A stretch of DNA of 64,000 nucleotides, from positions 186,001 through 250,000 of the forward strand of contig CBDFLD010000021.1 of the NCBI GenBank assembly GCA_965249005.1. Reading direction: 5' to 3'. Below the pieces are notes generated by a model that worked only from the letters and a program-made list of their open reading frames with translations, was not told the DNA's origin and did not search any database. A program made the position numbers and the translations under genes. The DNA comes from CBDFLD01 sp965249005 (GTDB lineage: Bacteria > Acidobacteriota > UBA6911). Below, piece after piece: positions 1-9,472 of the stretch; position 1 is the stretch's first letter, and each line of letters opens with the position of its first letter.

Positions 1-1
1 C

Positions 2-208
2 TGTTGTGACGTGGTAAGTCTCGCGGATGTCGTGGCCAAGAGAATTGGATCAGATTCCGCTACTGAGGACGCGAATCCAAGTGTGGCGGAGCTGCCGAAA
101 ACAAGCGATGGAGTATGCAAGCGCCTGGGGCTTGCTCGGGATGCGATGGAAAAACTCACCCTAAAGGTAGAATCTCGCTTGCAGGAAGTTCTCAGTCTGT
201 ACCAGTAA
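2..208 (+). CDS. C-terminal fragment of an unidentified protein
   Basis: The reading frame is open at the left window edge and ends at a TAA at 206-208, so the 5' part lies outside the window. An internal GTG at 11 could also serve as the start. The visible ~68 residues are hydrophilic and end in a predicted helix (LGLARDAMEKLTLKVESRL). No family is recognised. It could be the tail of a longer gene or a chance frame. Confidence 0.35.
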   Translation, partial: CCDVVSLADVVAKRIGSDSATEDANPSVAELPKTSDGVCKRLGLARDAMEKLTLKVESRLQEVLSLYQ

Positions 209-305
209 CGCGGTGAACCACCGTTCCTTTTTGCCATCCTGGCTCATCCCCGCGACCACGCAGCTTCACTTTTGGACATCTCCGCTAAGAAGCGGCCTCG
301 TTTTA

Positions 306-404
306 TCATCGCGCGATGCCAATTGCTGATCCAACGCGTTGCCAGGTTACGATGATTGCGATGCCCGAACCCAGGCCAAGAAGAACAGACGCCACCAGTC
401 CTAG
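306..404 (-). pseudogene. possible membrane-protein tail cut by IS1380 copy 1
   Basis: On the minus strand, the frame entering from the CTAG target site encodes a hydrophobic, Gly-rich segment (LGLVASVLLGLGSGIAIIV) followed by a short basic tail and a TGA. It resembles the last transmembrane helix of a membrane protein whose 5' part was displaced by the insertion. Read in the same phase, the far flank of the IS meets a stop within four codons, so the two flanks do not rebuild a simple uninterrupted gene. It may be a chance frame. Confidence 0.25.
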
Positions 405-2258
405 TCCCAAAATAAGCGAGGTATGAGCTCGCTCGGAAAATCGTTTGCCTTTTCCGAATATCTCGTGGATTTCAGCTCCTTGTGCGTAACAGGGAAAGCA
501 AAGAGAAACACAAGAGACAAACCTTCCATTGGTTGTCTGGATCACTTGATCTTGTTTGTCTCTGTTATGCCCTTCCTTTCGCCCGCCACTCTTGCTCCGC
601 CGGGGGTACGGGCTCACCCGCCGGCGAGGCGCCTTCAAGTAAACCTGAGTTGCCTGATATAGTCGAACGTCGCCAAAAAGGTTTCGAGATGCTTGCTATA
701 GGCCAATATCCTGTAAACGAGGCGACGACCGGTTCTTACAATCTGACAGGGTATTTGCACAAAGTTCACCAGGAAGCGTTTGAACTCCATCCTCAAGATA
801 TCACGACGTACTGTCGGCGCCTGCGTCACCAGGCCATACCAGGCCTTCAGATTCCACGCCAGCGATGCGATGACCATGTAGGCCCAGTTCGATACCAGAC
901 TGTCCGAAGGCATCCTCAAGGCGTTCACTCCACTCTTGAGCTGACCGATGACGTTTTCCTGGTTGCAGCGATCGTTGGCAAAAAGGACCACTTCTCCCAT
1001 CGTCATCTCCCGATCGTTGGTGATGTAGAAGAAGTACCGGACCTCATCAAACAGCCGGTGCTCCCCCTTTTCGATCGTGAGGTTCTTCCGAACCACAACC
1101 ATGCGATAGGTTTTCTTACAGTGTCCGGGACGATAGTCAAACTCGGCGACCTGCTCGCTCTGCAGGCGGATGTTCTTGAATTCTCTCTCCTTGATTACTT
1201 GTTCTTTGACGTTTTCCGGACGGCGCCGTTCTTCGCTCTTGACCTCATAACGAGGAGGCCGCTCGAGCGGTTTCCATTGTCTCTCCGGCAGGGCATCGGC
1301 CATCCCGACCAGGTTCGGCTTGGCGTCATAACCAAAGACAAAACCAACCCGCTCGTCCCAGCGATCGAAGTTTCTCGTCAGCGAGAAATCCGTGTCGCCC
1401 CGAAGCCAGACCTTCGTAAACACCGACGACACCAGATCGATTGCCCGGTCCATCCACTCGGCCGCTCCGTCGGAAGAGGGACGGTTGCCCGGCCGATTCA
1501 TCAGATAGAGGACCTCATTCGTATTGGCCAAGGTCACGATCAACGGTGCGTAACCCCAGATCCCGTTGTAGGCAATGTCCATTCCTTCCTTGCATTCCCC
1601 CAAGGTTCCGGCGACGGTCCCGTCCACGTCGATGATGGCCTCCTTCCGGAAGGAAGCATCCTGCAACTTCCACACCTTGGTTCGGGTTTCATTGATGGTT
1701 TCCTGAAGTCCGAAGATCCAATCCTCATCGAAACGACGGAGGAAATCTCCAGCCGTCGTGGGATCCGGAATCCTCTCGGCTCCCAGTCCGTTCATGTAGG
1801 TCTCATCCTGGCGCAACCGCTCGATATCTTCGAGACAGGTTCCACCCGACAAGACGTTGTATGCGATGTTCAGTACATGATCGGATTCCCAGTAAGGAAA
1901 GTGGTACTTGAGCAAAACGATGTTTCTGTTGATATCTTTGTCCAATCCAAGCTTACACACGAGCTTGTGAATGGCTCCGATACCACCAGATCCGATGGCG
2001 CGCGTTCTCTCGGCGATCTCGTAGTAGGTGTTGGAGTCCTTGAACATAGGATCGGACCGGTCCTCAAACTGATTTCTTTCCAACCGGCGTGTAAGATTTT
2101 GCTTGTCTCGGAGGAGGATTCTGTGGTTTCTTTTATTCACCTGGAATGTGCTCCTTTCGGGATGTCTTGTAAATATATCAAACGCATTTTATCCCGTAAC
2201 GGCGCACGTTCCAGGGCTTTTCTTCCTCCTCATGCAAAAAATCACGCTGGACTAAGGC
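405..2258 (-). mobile_element. IS1380-family insertion sequence, copy 1
   Basis: An 1854-bp element flanked on both sides by CTAG (401-404 and 2259-2262). It carries one transposase gene on the minus strand. The end downstream of the transposase starts N-CCCAAAATAAGCGAG; the opposite end finishes GGACTAAGG-N. The inverted repeats are poor, sharing only a CC and an AGCG block. The region after the transposase stop contains a GC-rich hairpin (CCGCCGGG / CCGGCG) and an AGAGACAAAC / GTTTGTCTCT inverted repeat. It is nearly identical to the copies at 10165, 31545 and 46519. Confidence 0.9.
635..2140 (-). CDS. IS1380-family transposase (copy 1)
   Basis: A 501-residue DDE transposase that cuts and joins the IS ends. 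IS1380 hallmarks are present: an N-terminal YWESDHVLNIAYN segment with GGTCLEDIE and IPDPTTAGDF blocks, a first Asp in IIDVDGTVAGT, a second in WLRGDTDFS, and a Glu in RCNQENVIGQLK. The start is GTG with AGGAG about ten bases upstream. It is full length with no frameshift, so the copy is probably active. A long antisense frame over this gene is a codon-bias shadow. Confidence 0.93.
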   Translation of the reverse strand: MNKRNHRILLRDKQNLTRRLERNQFEDRSDPMFKDSNTYYEIAERTRAIGSGGIGAIHKLVCKLGLDKDINRNIVLLKYHFPYWESDHVLNIAYNVLSGGTCLEDIERLRQDETYMNGLGAERIPDPTTAGDFLRRFDEDWIFGLQETINETRTKVWKLQDASFRKEAIIDVDGTVAGTLGECKEGMDIAYNGIWGYAPLIVTLANTNEVLYLMNRPGNRPSSDGAAEWMDRAIDLVSSVFTKVWLRGDTDFSLTRNFDRWDERVGFVFGYDAKPNLVGMADALPERQWKPLERPPRYEVKSEERRRPENVKEQVIKEREFKNIRLQSEQVAEFDYRPGHCKKTYRMVVVRKNLTIEKGEHRLFDEVRYFFYITNDREMTMGEVVLFANDRCNQENVIGQLKSGVNALRMPSDSLVSNWAYMVIASLAWNLKAWYGLVTQAPTVRRDILRMEFKRFLVNFVQIPCQIVRTGRRLVYRILAYSKHLETFLATFDYIRQLRFT

Positions 2259-2402
2259 CTAGGTCCGTCGTCTACAGTGTCCTTGCGAAGCGGAGACCCA
2301 CGACCCTGCTCTGGCACAGCCGAGGTCAACGCGTCCGATTCTCCAGAATGCTCAATCTGGTAACATTCTTTGCCAATCCTGTTACTATTGCATGGGTTGG
2401 CT

Positions 2403-3779
2403 ATGGACTTGAAACGATCCGGTGCGATTCTGCTGGTTTCTACCTACGAGCTGGGCCACCAGCCATTGGCCATTGCCTCGCCCACAGCTTTTCTTCGCCG
2501 TGCTGGCTACGATCCGGCAACGCTCGACTGTTCCATAGAGGGTTTCGTCGAGGAAAGGTTCGGGAAAGCGTCATTTGTGGGTATTTCGGTGCCGATGCAC
2601 ACGGCCTTGCGGTTGGGGATCGAGGTTGGAAAACGAGTTCGAGCCGCAAACCCGCGTGCGCATATATGCTTCTACGGCATATACGCCACTTTGAACGCGG
2701 AGTATCTGCTGGATGGTGTCGCCGACTCCGTGATTGGCGGCGAGTACGAGGAACCACTTGTTCAGTTGGTCACGCGGCTCGAGAAGCAACTAGATTACCG
2801 TCATCAGTCCGATTCCCGCCAATCTTCACCCTATCTGCACCGGATCCCGTTCGAGGTCCCTGCGCGAGAGGGATTGCCCCCCTTGTCTGTGTATTCCAAG
2901 CTGCGTCACAGGGGGCAGGAGGTTCCAGCGGGATACGTGGAAACCACGCGAGGTTGCAAGCATCTATGTCTTCACTGTCCGATTCCACCGGTCTACAAGG
3001 GTAGGTTCTTTGTTGTTCCCCAGGCCGTTGTGCTGGAGGATGTTGGCAGGCTTGTTGCAGCGGGCGCGGAACACATTACGTTTGGGGATCCCGACTTTCT
3101 CAATGCCCCCACCCATTCAGTGAGGATCACACGAGAATTGCATGAGCGCTTTCCCGAACTGACCTTCGACTTTACCGCGAAGGTAGAACATATTATCAAG
3201 CATCGGGACCTGATTCCCGAGCTTTCCCGAAAAGGTTGTGTTTTTGTCGTATCAGCGCTCGAGTCTCTGAGCGACGAAGTGCTGGAGAAGCTCCGCAAGG
3301 GTCATAGCAGACGGGACATCGCGAACGCTTTGGGTGTGCTGCGAAAGAACAAGATTGCTCTGCGCCCGTCGTTTGTTCCGTTTACACCGTGGACATCGGT
3401 TGGGGACTACTTGCAAATCCTCGATTTTGTCGAGTCGAGAGAACTCGTTGAGAGTGTGGACCCTATTCAATATGCAATCCGACTCTTGATTCCTCCAGGG
3501 TCCTCGCTTCTTTCGTCCCCCGATCTGAAGCCGTTTCTTCGGGAGTTTGTCCCTGACGAGTTGACCCACCGCTGGGCCCATCCGGATCCGATGATGGAAT
3601 CGCTCCACAAGACGGTGCTCCGCATCGTCGAGCAACAAGGGGGAGAGGACGTATTCTCTATCTTCAATCGCATCAAAGAGGTAGCGCATTCGGCCGGAGG
3701 GGGATATGGTTTGAACGAGAGTCCTTCTCGCCGGCGTTTGAGGGAGGAGCCGCGGCTCACCGAGCCGTGGTTTTGCTGA
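2403..3779 (+). CDS. B12-binding-domain radical SAM protein
   Basis: A radical SAM enzyme of about 458 residues. The N-terminal half resembles a cobalamin-binding Rossmann domain (GAILLVSTYELGHQPLAIAS; FVGISVPMHTALRLG). The core has the CxxxCxxC cluster motif as CKHLCLHC, followed by a TIM-barrel-like region with GAEHITFGDPDF. Such proteins use a 4Fe-4S cluster and SAM to make a 5'-deoxyadenosyl radical, often for methylation or rearrangement; the substrate cannot be told here. ATG 2403 is preferred over an in-frame TTG at 2370 because the conserved region begins just after it. The gene starts 140 bp downstream of IS1380 copy 1, so its native promoter may be lost. An Fe-S scaffold gene follows. 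Confidence 0.85.
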   Translation: MDLKRSGAILLVSTYELGHQPLAIASPTAFLRRAGYDPATLDCSIEGFVEERFGKASFVGISVPMHTALRLGIEVGKRVRAANPRAHICFYGIYATLNAEYLLDGVADSVIGGEYEEPLVQLVTRLEKQLDYRHQSDSRQSSPYLHRIPFEVPAREGLPPLSVYSKLRHRGQEVPAGYVETTRGCKHLCLHCPIPPVYKGRFFVVPQAVVLEDVGRLVAAGAEHITFGDPDFLNAPTHSVRITRELHERFPELTFDFTAKVEHIIKHRDLIPELSRKGCVFVVSALESLSDEVLEKLRKGHSRRDIANALGVLRKNKIALRPSFVPFTPWTSVGDYLQILDFVESRELVESVDPIQYAIRLLIPPGSSLLSSPDLKPFLREFVPDELTHRWAHPDPMMESLHKTVLRIVEQQGGEDVFSIFNRIKEVAHSAGGGYGLNESPSRRRLREEPRLTEPWFC

Positions 3780-3855
3780 GCAGAGCCGACGGAGGCCCAG
3801 TTGGGGGCTACGCAAAGCCGCATGTGCATGTGAACACCTGAAACCATTGTTTGGA

Positions 3856-3884
3856 TTGACAACCGCGCCTGGTCGATATACTTT
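3856..3884 (+). promoter_or_regulatory. sigma70-like promoter of the nfu-type gene
   Basis: A perfect TTGACA at 3856-3861 is followed by TATACT at 3877 (15-bp spacer) or TACTTT at 3879 (17-bp spacer). It lies 40-60 bp before the TTG start of the downstream gene and just after the stop of the radical SAM gene, so the Nfu-like gene may be transcribed on its own. This is sequence resemblance only. Confidence 0.45.
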
Positions 3885-3921
3885 CGTAGAGGCAGTCAAA
3901 TAGAGGAATAGGAGAAAACCA

Positions 3922-4518
3922 TTGGAAAGCGATATCAAGATAATTGGTGAACCGACATCCCATCCCGCAACCTGCAAGTTCACCGTTGACCAACCCGTAT
4001 ACCCTGGTGGGTCTGCGTATTTCGGAAACCGAGAGGCGGCCAAAGAAGCGCCGTTGGCACTGAAGATCTTTGAGATTCAAGAGATCGAGAATATCTTGAT
4101 AACCGAAAACGAGATCACGGTGACGAAATCGGACTTGGAGTCCTGGCCCGTGGTCGGAAAACAGATCGGGGCGAAGATCCGCGAATATCTAGCCGCCGGG
4201 GAACCAGCGGTCAACGAAGGATTTGCCGGCGATATTCCGGCCGAGGGCACGATTCGAGAAAAGGTCTTGAAGTTACTGGAAACAGAAATCAATCCGGCCG
4301 TCGGTATGCATGGGGGCTGGGTCGAATTGATCGATGTCAAAAAGAATTCGGTTTATCTCCGCCTGGGCGGCGGATGCCAGGGCTGCGGTGCTGCCGATGT
4401 CACGTTGAAGCAAGGGATTGAAAAGTCGATTCGAGAGCTGATTCCGCAAGTTGGGGAAATTCTGGATACGACCGATCATGCTGCTGGGCGCAACCCGTAT
4501 TATCAACCGGGAAAGTGA
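3922..4518 (+). CDS. NifU/Nfu-type iron-sulfur scaffold protein
   Basis: A 198-residue protein with two modules: an N-terminal Nfu-N-like domain (residues 5-90, with NILITENEITVTK) and a C-terminal NifU domain (about 110-180) with the cluster-binding motif GGCQGCGAA. Proteins of this kind carry a 4Fe-4S cluster on paired CxxC motifs and deliver it to client apoproteins in the cytoplasm. The start is TTG with AGGAG seven bases upstream and a TTGACA promoter before it. Its neighbour is a radical SAM enzyme, a plausible client. The HGGWVELIDV segment is typical of the NifU C-terminal fold. Confidence 0.9.
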   Translation: MESDIKIIGEPTSHPATCKFTVDQPVYPGGSAYFGNREAAKEAPLALKIFEIQEIENILITENEITVTKSDLESWPVVGKQIGAKIREYLAAGEPAVNEGFAGDIPAEGTIREKVLKLLETEINPAVGMHGGWVELIDVKKNSVYLRLGGGCQGCGAADVTLKQGIEKSIRELIPQVGEILDTTDHAAGRNPYYQPGK

Positions 4519-4536
4519 TTGTTTGTTGCATCGTTG

Positions 4537-5775
4537 CTAGTCGGGTTCGACCTCAAAGGCCAGGCGAGCAAACGCGTTTCTCATCGCGTCTTCGACGTCG
4601 GCCGCCTGAGGTCCGCGCGCGAAAATGAATCCCAGATAACTGGAACCCTCTGGTAGGGGGACAATGGGATTGTCCAGTCGAGCGGTTATTGTAACGTTCT
4701 GAATCAAGGGCAGCTTCTGAGCAGCGTCCAAACCTCTAATTCCACGTAGGATCCCGCCCCTTTTGATTGGAATCATCATTACTCCTGCTGCAGTTGTCTC
4801 TCTTTGCAGGCCGGACATATCCCGGCCCAGCGCATTACGCAAGATCAGATCTTCCAGAGAGAGCCCCGTCCCGAAGCGTAACGTGCGAGAACAAAGTCCA
4901 CCAATCGATCGGGCGGCTAGGTCGATCATCCAGGCGCCGGCTTCGTTGAAGCGTAGCTCAGCATGAACGGGTCCTTGTTGAAGACCGATGGCAAGGGTGG
5001 CTGAGGAAATGCACTCCATGAGGGTGTCAATCACTTCCGGTGGATGGCGTGATGGCGTGACGTAGAGTGTCTCTTCGAAGAACGGGCCTTCCATTGGGTC
5101 GGGCTTGTCGAAAATGGCCAGTATCTGCAACTTCCCAGCCGTCAGGATGGCTTCGATTGCGACCTCGGGTCCTTGAATGTAATCCTGGACCAGAATCTTT
5201 CCGGCGAGGTCCGGACCCTTCGACCGGATCTTTGGATCCGACAAGATACGCTGGATCCGTTCCCACGCCTGAAGAAACCGAATCTCATCATTCGCCCGTA
5301 TGACCCCACGACTGCCGGATAGACAAACCGGTTTCAGGATGCAAGGATACTCGACCTGGGGTGCTATCGACTCGGGGGCTGTGTCGATTCCAAATGCTAT
5401 CGAAGCTGGAACCCTGATGCCGTTCCGATCCAGCAGTGTCATCAGCAGGTCCTTGTCTCTTGCCGACTTCGCAGATGCCACGGAATTGTGTTTCAGCCGC
5501 AGTGCGGAACCGATTGCCGCGGCAACTACCGCCGTCTCGTCATCAACAGGAAGAACTGCGTCAATTGGAGACCTGGCGTGGAACTTGAGGACCTGCTTGG
5601 CACACTCTGCGGGTTTGCGAAAATCCAGCGTGAGGAGCTGATCCGGATGTTTCTCTGCCATTACATTGGATTTGTCCGAGGCTGCGACGACGTCGATACC
5701 GTTTCGCGTGGCCGCTTCGAGAAAGTCGGTAGCCCGATAGGTGGTGGTGGGCAGCAGAAGCAGTACTCTGGGCAC
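4537..5775 (-). CDS. ATP-grasp domain ligase
   Basis: A 412-residue cytoplasmic ATP-grasp enzyme. Residues 1-110 form a Rossmann-like pre-ATP-grasp domain (PRVLLLLPTTTYRATDF). The ATP-grasp core follows, with CILKPVCLSGSRGV (Lys and the glycine loop), VQDYIQGPEVAIEA, and the Mg-binding segment VHAELRFNEAGAWMIDLAAR. The family joins a carboxylate to an amine via an acyl phosphate; the closest architecture is the carnosine/dapdiamide-synthase-like group. The substrate is unknown. It is convergent with the Nfu-type gene (18 bp between stops) and divergent from the TPR lipoprotein. Confidence 0.85.
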   Translation of the reverse strand: MPRVLLLLPTTTYRATDFLEAATRNGIDVVAASDKSNVMAEKHPDQLLTLDFRKPAECAKQVLKFHARSPIDAVLPVDDETAVVAAAIGSALRLKHNSVASAKSARDKDLLMTLLDRNGIRVPASIAFGIDTAPESIAPQVEYPCILKPVCLSGSRGVIRANDEIRFLQAWERIQRILSDPKIRSKGPDLAGKILVQDYIQGPEVAIEAILTAGKLQILAIFDKPDPMEGPFFEETLYVTPSRHPPEVIDTLMECISSATLAIGLQQGPVHAELRFNEAGAWMIDLAARSIGGLCSRTLRFGTGLSLEDLILRNALGRDMSGLQRETTAAGVMMIPIKRGGILRGIRGLDAAQKLPLIQNVTITARLDNPIVPLPEGSSYLGFIFARGPQAADVEDAMRNAFARLAFEVEPD

Positions 5776-6066
5776 TCGTTGGCAATCCTGAGTCTAAGGG
5801 GGTTCGCCCCGTCCGAGAATAGCTTGGAATGCGAATTATACCGGTTTTGCTCCTGAATGATTGCGGTTTTTCCACGAGCGCAAGCTGGCGTGCCCGAGCA
5901 TGAAAACCTCGATCGAGGACCGAGCGTTGAGGTGGCCGTTCCTCGGAAATGCTGCTACAGTGGAACGCTTCATGACGGTCCGCGCTCGGGGCTGTGCTGT
6001 AAGCGATTTGTTTGGATTGGATTACGGTTCCCGCGCGCTGTGGACGGACCCTTGGAGAGAGCGTCT

Positions 6067-7767
6067 TTGATCCGCAATTGCCCAACCCGTTTGCTGGTAC
6101 TCCTTGTTGCGCTTCTTGGGGTGTCCTGTGCAAGCGTGTCCGAGCGCGATCCGTCCGGATTGCCTGAGGAGGTTGTGGGTGATCAGGCCGCATTCGAAAG
6201 TGCATCCAAGATAAGTGATCCCCGCGAAAAGCGTGAAGCCATGCGCTTGTTCCTGGAACGCTATCCGAAGAGTGTCTACGGAGGTCAGGCTGTCTTTGCC
6301 ATTGCGGAACTGGCACGTACGCGGCAGCAACAGATCGAAGAACTCAAGTCCTTCGTCCAGAGTTACTCTCGGAGCCCACTCAGGGACCAAGCCTATTTTC
6401 GCATCTTGGGTTTGAGTTTGGCGTCGGACCCCATCGACGAGGAGGCTCTCCTATCGGTGATAGACGAATACTTGGTCTCGTTGCCCAGCGAGAGCGTCGC
6501 ACTTGAAGGGGGGAGGGTCGATCGCAGGGGCTTGGTTCTGAATAACATCGCCGATAGCCTAATGACAAAGAGCGTCCTCTTGGACAAAGCGCTGGAATTG
6601 ATGGATGAGGCGCTTTCCACCACGAGCCAGTCCACACCCCCCTCGATAAAGTCGATGTACCGGACTACCCGCGGACAGGTTCTCTTTCGGCGAAAGGAGT
6701 ACAAGAAAGCAGAGAGAGCATTGCGCCGAGCGATCGAGACAGTGGGTGGGGAGCATACGGCGGATGCATTTTTTTATCTCGGAAAGACCTTCGATGCCAC
6801 GTCCCGACCCGAGGAAGCCATCAGTGCCTATCTGGAGTCCTTGAAGCACACGCATAGAATGGATTTCCTGGGTCCCCTGCGCCGCGCATACAAAAAGAAA
6901 CATGGCAATCTCGAACAGCTGCACGCTCGTCTGGATACGGCCCTGCTTTCCCGTCAAGAACTGGTGGCGGCCGGACGTTACGAGCGATCGGACGAGGAGG
7001 GGCCGCGACGAACGGTTCTTGCCGAGTTGTTTACCGGGTCACAATGTGGTCCCTGCGTGGCTTCCGACCTTGCGTTGGAATCGCTCTTGCGACGCTACGA
7101 TCACGAGACGCTGGTGCTGGTTCAGTATCACGTGCATATGCCTGGGTTGGATCCGATGACCAATCCAGATTCCGAAAGGCGAGCACTCTACTACTCCGTG
7201 GGCGGAACCCCGATGACCTTCGTCGACGGGCGAGGCACGGGCCTCATCGGCGGGTCCCTGGAAGCGGTGGGAGAGAGCTTCCACTCCCACAAAGCGATCA
7301 TAGAAGAAAGAGTCCGGATTAGACCGTCGGCAGAGGTCCTCGGAGCCACTCTCGAGCGAGGTCTGGAACATGTGGATGTCTCCGGGACGCTGAAAATTCC
7401 AGCCGACATCATGGACGCGATGCCAAATGTCAGGCTAAGATTGATTTTGGTCGAAAAAACGGTTCACTATACCGGGGCCAATGGTGTCCATTTTCATCAT
7501 TTCGTAGCCAGAAAGCTCTTGGGGCAGTCTAGTGGAATCCAGATTTCTCAAGAGGAGACACCTTTTCACGAAACTGTTGCAATTGCTGATCTACGCTTGG
7601 AAATTAGCCGATATGTAGAGGGCTATCGACGGCTGGTCGAAGGTTTCCAATGGCCCGACGTGGTCTTGCCTATCGATGAGAAACAGCTTTCTGTTATTGC
7701 GGTCGTCCAAAACGACAGCAGCAGAGAGGTTCTTCAAACTAAGCTTATTGGTCTGAACCTTGAGTGA
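6067..7767 (+). CDS. lipoprotein with TPR and thioredoxin-like domains
   Basis: Chosen start TTG 6067 has GGAGAGAG upstream and gives a compact lipoprotein signal (RLLVLLVALLGVSC, lipid Cys21). The 566-residue product has TPR-like helical repeats at about 40-290 (LFLERYPKSVYGGQAVFAIA; KKAERALRRAIE) and then a thioredoxin-like domain with ELFTGSQCGPC (Cys327 and Cys330) and a cis-Pro-type segment GGTPMTF. It resembles surface or periplasmic thioredoxin-fold proteins tested in few organisms, so a redox role is inferred. The 3' end overlaps the start of alaC by 8 bp, implying translational coupling. The frame is open 70 codons upstream but shows no signal there. Confidence 0.75.
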   Translation: MIRNCPTRLLVLLVALLGVSCASVSERDPSGLPEEVVGDQAAFESASKISDPREKREAMRLFLERYPKSVYGGQAVFAIAELARTRQQQIEELKSFVQSYSRSPLRDQAYFRILGLSLASDPIDEEALLSVIDEYLVSLPSESVALEGGRVDRRGLVLNNIADSLMTKSVLLDKALELMDEALSTTSQSTPPSIKSMYRTTRGQVLFRRKEYKKAERALRRAIETVGGEHTADAFFYLGKTFDATSRPEEAISAYLESLKHTHRMDFLGPLRRAYKKKHGNLEQLHARLDTALLSRQELVAAGRYERSDEEGPRRTVLAELFTGSQCGPCVASDLALESLLRRYDHETLVLVQYHVHMPGLDPMTNPDSERRALYYSVGGTPMTFVDGRGTGLIGGSLEAVGESFHSHKAIIEERVRIRPSAEVLGATLERGLEHVDVSGTLKIPADIMDAMPNVRLRLILVEKTVHYTGANGVHFHHFVARKLLGQSSGIQISQEETPFHETVAIADLRLEISRYVEGYRRLVEGFQWPDVVLPIDEKQLSVIAVVQNDSSREVLQTKLIGLNLE

Positions 7768-8935
7768 TTTTTATCGAATCCAGCGACTGCCTCCTTATGT
7801 CTTCAATATCGTAAACGAGCTCAAACAGAATGCTCGTGCGCAGGGCGAAGACATTATCGACTTTGGCATGGGCAATCCTGACCTGTCCACGCCGCCGCAC
7901 ATTGTCGACAAGTTGACCGAGGCTGTTCAAAAACCCCGCAATCACCGATACTCCGCCTCGCGCGGGATTACGATGCTTCGAGAGGCAATCGTGAAATGGT
8001 ATTCGAGTAGATACGGAGTTCAGCTGGATCGTGAAACGGAAACGATAGCTGTCATTGGTGCCAAGGAGGGAATATCGCACCTCGCGCTTGCGATTGTCGA
8101 GCCCGGAGACATGGCCCTCGTTCCCAATCCGACCTATCCGATTCACATGTACTCGATGATTATTGCGGGAGCGAACGTGCGATCTGTCCCGCTGTTTTCA
8201 GGCAGGGATTTTTTTGCAGCTGTCCTGGACGCGTACCATGAAACGTGGCCGAGGCCCAAATACCTCGTCTTGTCGTTCCCGCATAACCCGACCGGAGAGA
8301 CTGTCAATCTTGACTTCTTCGAGAAGGTCGTGGATTTCGCCAAGCAAAGGGACTTAATCGTCATTCATGATTTTGCCTATGCCGATCTTTGTTTCGATGG
8401 TTACGAGGCGCCCTCATTCATGCAGGTGAAGGGCGCGAAGGAAGTTGGGGTCGAATTCTTTAGCATGTCCAAGTCCTACAACATGCCGGGGTGGCGTGTA
8501 GGCTTTTGCGTCGGCAACAAGAGAATCATCAATGCACTGGCACGCATCAAATCGTACCTGGACTACGGTATCTTCCAGCCGGTTCAGATTGCGGGGATCA
8601 TCGGAATGAACGGTCCTCAGCAATGTGTTGCGGACACGGTGGAAATATACAGGTCACGCCGGGATGTCTTGGTGGATGGCTTAAACCGGATCGGTTGGCA
8701 ATGTGAGAAACCACGCGGAACGATGTTCGTTTGGGCCAAGATTCCACCGAAGTATAGGGAATTGGGCTCGCTGGAGTTTTGTAAGCTTGCGCTTCGAGAA
8801 AGCAAAGTTGCAATCTCTCCCGGCATTGGGTTTGGAGATCACGGAGAGGGGTATGTGCGGTTCGCGTTGGTGGAAAACCAGAAGCGAACTCGTCAAGCTC
8901 TCCGCGGACTACGAAGGATCCTCCCAGGCACGTAG
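7760..8935 (+). CDS. alaC: AlaC-like pyridoxal-phosphate aminotransferase
   Basis: A 391-residue class I/II aminotransferase that closely follows E. coli AlaC along its length: RLPPYVFNI near the start, GEDIIDFGMGNPD, AKEGISHLALA, SFPHNPTGE, VIHDFAYADL, FFSMSKSYNMPGWRVGF (PLP Lys in SMSKS) and SPGIGFGDHGEGYVRFAL. AlaC transfers an amino group between alanine and 2-oxoglutarate/glutamate in alanine synthesis; related LL-diaminopimelate aminotransferases are an alternative. The TTG start at 7760 overlaps the lipoprotein stop and is supported by the conserved N-terminus starting eight residues later. Confidence 0.88.
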   Translation: MSDFYRIQRLPPYVFNIVNELKQNARAQGEDIIDFGMGNPDLSTPPHIVDKLTEAVQKPRNHRYSASRGITMLREAIVKWYSSRYGVQLDRETETIAVIGAKEGISHLALAIVEPGDMALVPNPTYPIHMYSMIIAGANVRSVPLFSGRDFFAAVLDAYHETWPRPKYLVLSFPHNPTGETVNLDFFEKVVDFAKQRDLIVIHDFAYADLCFDGYEAPSFMQVKGAKEVGVEFFSMSKSYNMPGWRVGFCVGNKRIINALARIKSYLDYGIFQPVQIAGIIGMNGPQQCVADTVEIYRSRRDVLVDGLNRIGWQCEKPRGTMFVWAKIPPKYRELGSLEFCKLALRESKVAISPGIGFGDHGEGYVRFALVENQKRTRQALRGLRRILPGT

Positions 8936-9172
8936 GTAGAATCCAGACCTCCGCAGACTAGCGTTTCAGCTCCTTTCACATTTGTTGCTGCGCTTCCGCC
9001 AGTCAGGCCCGAAGAGGAGTCCGTGAGCGCCGACAAGTGTTGTTCTGGCGAATCCTCTCATGAAAAAACATCGTTGCTTTTTTCGCAGAGTATCAGGAGA
9101 ATGTGCGGGATTGTTGTTTGGGATCGTGCCGTCTGGGCAGGTTAACTTGTTTTGGAGATTTGGAGATATAGA

Positions 9173-9472
9173 ATGGCTGCAAAAGCAATGACAAAGAGTC
9201 AGCTCATCTCGTTGCTAGCTGACAAGAGTGGACTCACCAAGAGCGTGGCCGGGGGACTGTTGGAGACTCTGGCGACGACCGCTGTCAGCGAGACGAAGAA
9301 GAATGGACAATTCGTAGTTCCTGGTATTGGCAAGCTCGTGAAATCGCACCGAAAGGCACGTAACGGCCGGAACCCACAAACGGGAGAGACAATCCGGATA
9401 CCGGCCAAGACCGTTGTCAAGTTTCGGGTTGCGAAGGCTTGCAAGGATGCCGTTGTACCGCCCAAGAAGTAG
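9173..9472 (+). CDS. HU/IHF-family DNA-binding protein
   Basis: A 99-residue histone-like protein. Helices TKSQLISLLADKSGLTKSVAGGLLETL form the dimer core, and GIGKLVKSHRKARNGRNPQTGETIRIPAKTVVKF-type residues form the beta arm, with the Asn-Pro-containing tip RNPQTG that kinks DNA. ATG 9173 is chosen over an in-frame upstream codon because GGAGA lies six bases before it. It acts in the nucleoid as a dimer. It is transcribed alone, with about 235 bp of non-coding sequence upstream. Confidence 0.92.
   Translation: MAAKAMTKSQLISLLADKSGLTKSVAGGLLETLATTAVSETKKNGQFVVPGIGKLVKSHRKARNGRNPQTGETIRIPAKTVVKFRVAKACKDAVVPPKK

Noticed and set aside
306..2402. A gene split cleanly by IS1380 copy 1
   Set aside because: In the required phase the far flank has a stop within four codons, so the flanks do not rejoin as one frame.
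482..3004. Very long plus-strand frames (590-840 codons) across each IS1380 copy
   Set aside because: They are exact antisense of the transposase, recur in all four copies for that reason, and show no family resemblance. In copy 1 the frame even runs on into the next gene.
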